Shown piece after piece: positions 6,018 through 6,027 of a DNA stretch of 6,027 nt. Below the pieces are notes generated by a model. The model ran no database searches. It saw only the letters and a program-made list of their open reading frames with translations, and was not told where the DNA came from. This DNA comes from Acidiparvus fluvialis (GTDB taxonomy: Bacteria; Acidobacteriota; Holophagae; Holophagales; Holophagaceae): the NCBI GenBank assembly GCA_041263285.1, contig JBFSVS010000037.1, forward strand, positions 1 to 6,027, given 5' to 3'. Within the stretch, counting starts at the first letter, position 1. Each line of letters starts with the position of its first letter. The translations under genes were made by a program, and so were the position numbers.

Positions 6018-6027
6018 ATGAAAGAAG
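6018..6027 (+). CDS. Start of an unidentified downstream gene, 3' partial
   Basis: ATG at 6018 begins M-K-E and runs off the window after three codons. The call rests on the AGGAG ribosome-binding site at 6006-6010 with 7-nt spacing, on the dense + strand layout, and on a basic start typical of signal or membrane-anchored proteins. Nothing can be said of its product. Because about 130 nt and a possible promoter separate it from the permease, it may or may not belong to the exporter operon. An outer-membrane factor would be a natural partner, but there is no sequence evidence for that. Confidence 0.45.

Noticed and set aside
1..6027. CRISPR arrays, tRNA/rRNA genes, insertion sequences, integrase or att sites
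   Set aside because: No regularly spaced repeats, cloverleaf-like or rRNA-like sequences, transposase genes or terminal inverted repeats were seen. The DNA is almost fully occupied by six ordinary genes.

Overview
The window looks like chromosomal DNA from a Gram-negative bacterium. It encodes a periplasmic adaptor of the HlyD/MacA type, a MacB/FtsX-type ABC exporter and two membrane-lipid-type enzymes. GC is in the mid-40s percent by eye and coding is dense, all on the + strand. The lineage cannot be fixed from the sequence alone. A Bdellovibrionota/delta-like or gammaproteobacterial host is only a guess.

Left part (1-1604): a two-gene lipid-modification unit. First is the 3' portion of a DUF1295 (steroid 5-alpha-reductase/ICMT-like) integral membrane protein whose 5' end lies outside the window. 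It overlaps by 4 nt (ATGA) a 344-aa SAM-dependent methyltransferase of the cyclopropane-fatty-acid-synthase superfamily. By sequence the latter most resembles the coclaurine N-methyltransferase-like branch. The two probably modify unsaturated membrane acyl chains or a related lipid, but the product is unknown.

Middle (1605-1688): an 84-bp AT-rich gap, the only sizeable non-coding stretch between genes before the right end. It probably separates two transcription units, although no strong promoter or terminator is visible.

Right part (1689-5888): a compact four-gene ABC efflux operon. It encodes an HlyD-family adaptor with a short hairpin, a MacB/LolD-type ATPase with all motifs intact, and two different FtsX/MacB-type permeases. 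Junctions are +2 nt, a 4-nt ATGA overlap and a 1-nt TGATG overlap, so translation is probably coupled. The permeases are expected to form a heterodimer in the inner membrane. The ATPase drives it, and the adaptor bridges it to the periplasm or to an outer-membrane factor not encoded here. The second permease carries an extra N-terminal membrane helix. The substrate is unknown. Adjacency to lipid-modifying enzymes makes a hydrophobic or lipid substrate an attractive but unproven idea.

Right edge (5889-6027): about 130 nt of non-coding DNA holding a weak sigma70-like promoter, then a good Shine-Dalgarno and the first codons of another + strand gene.
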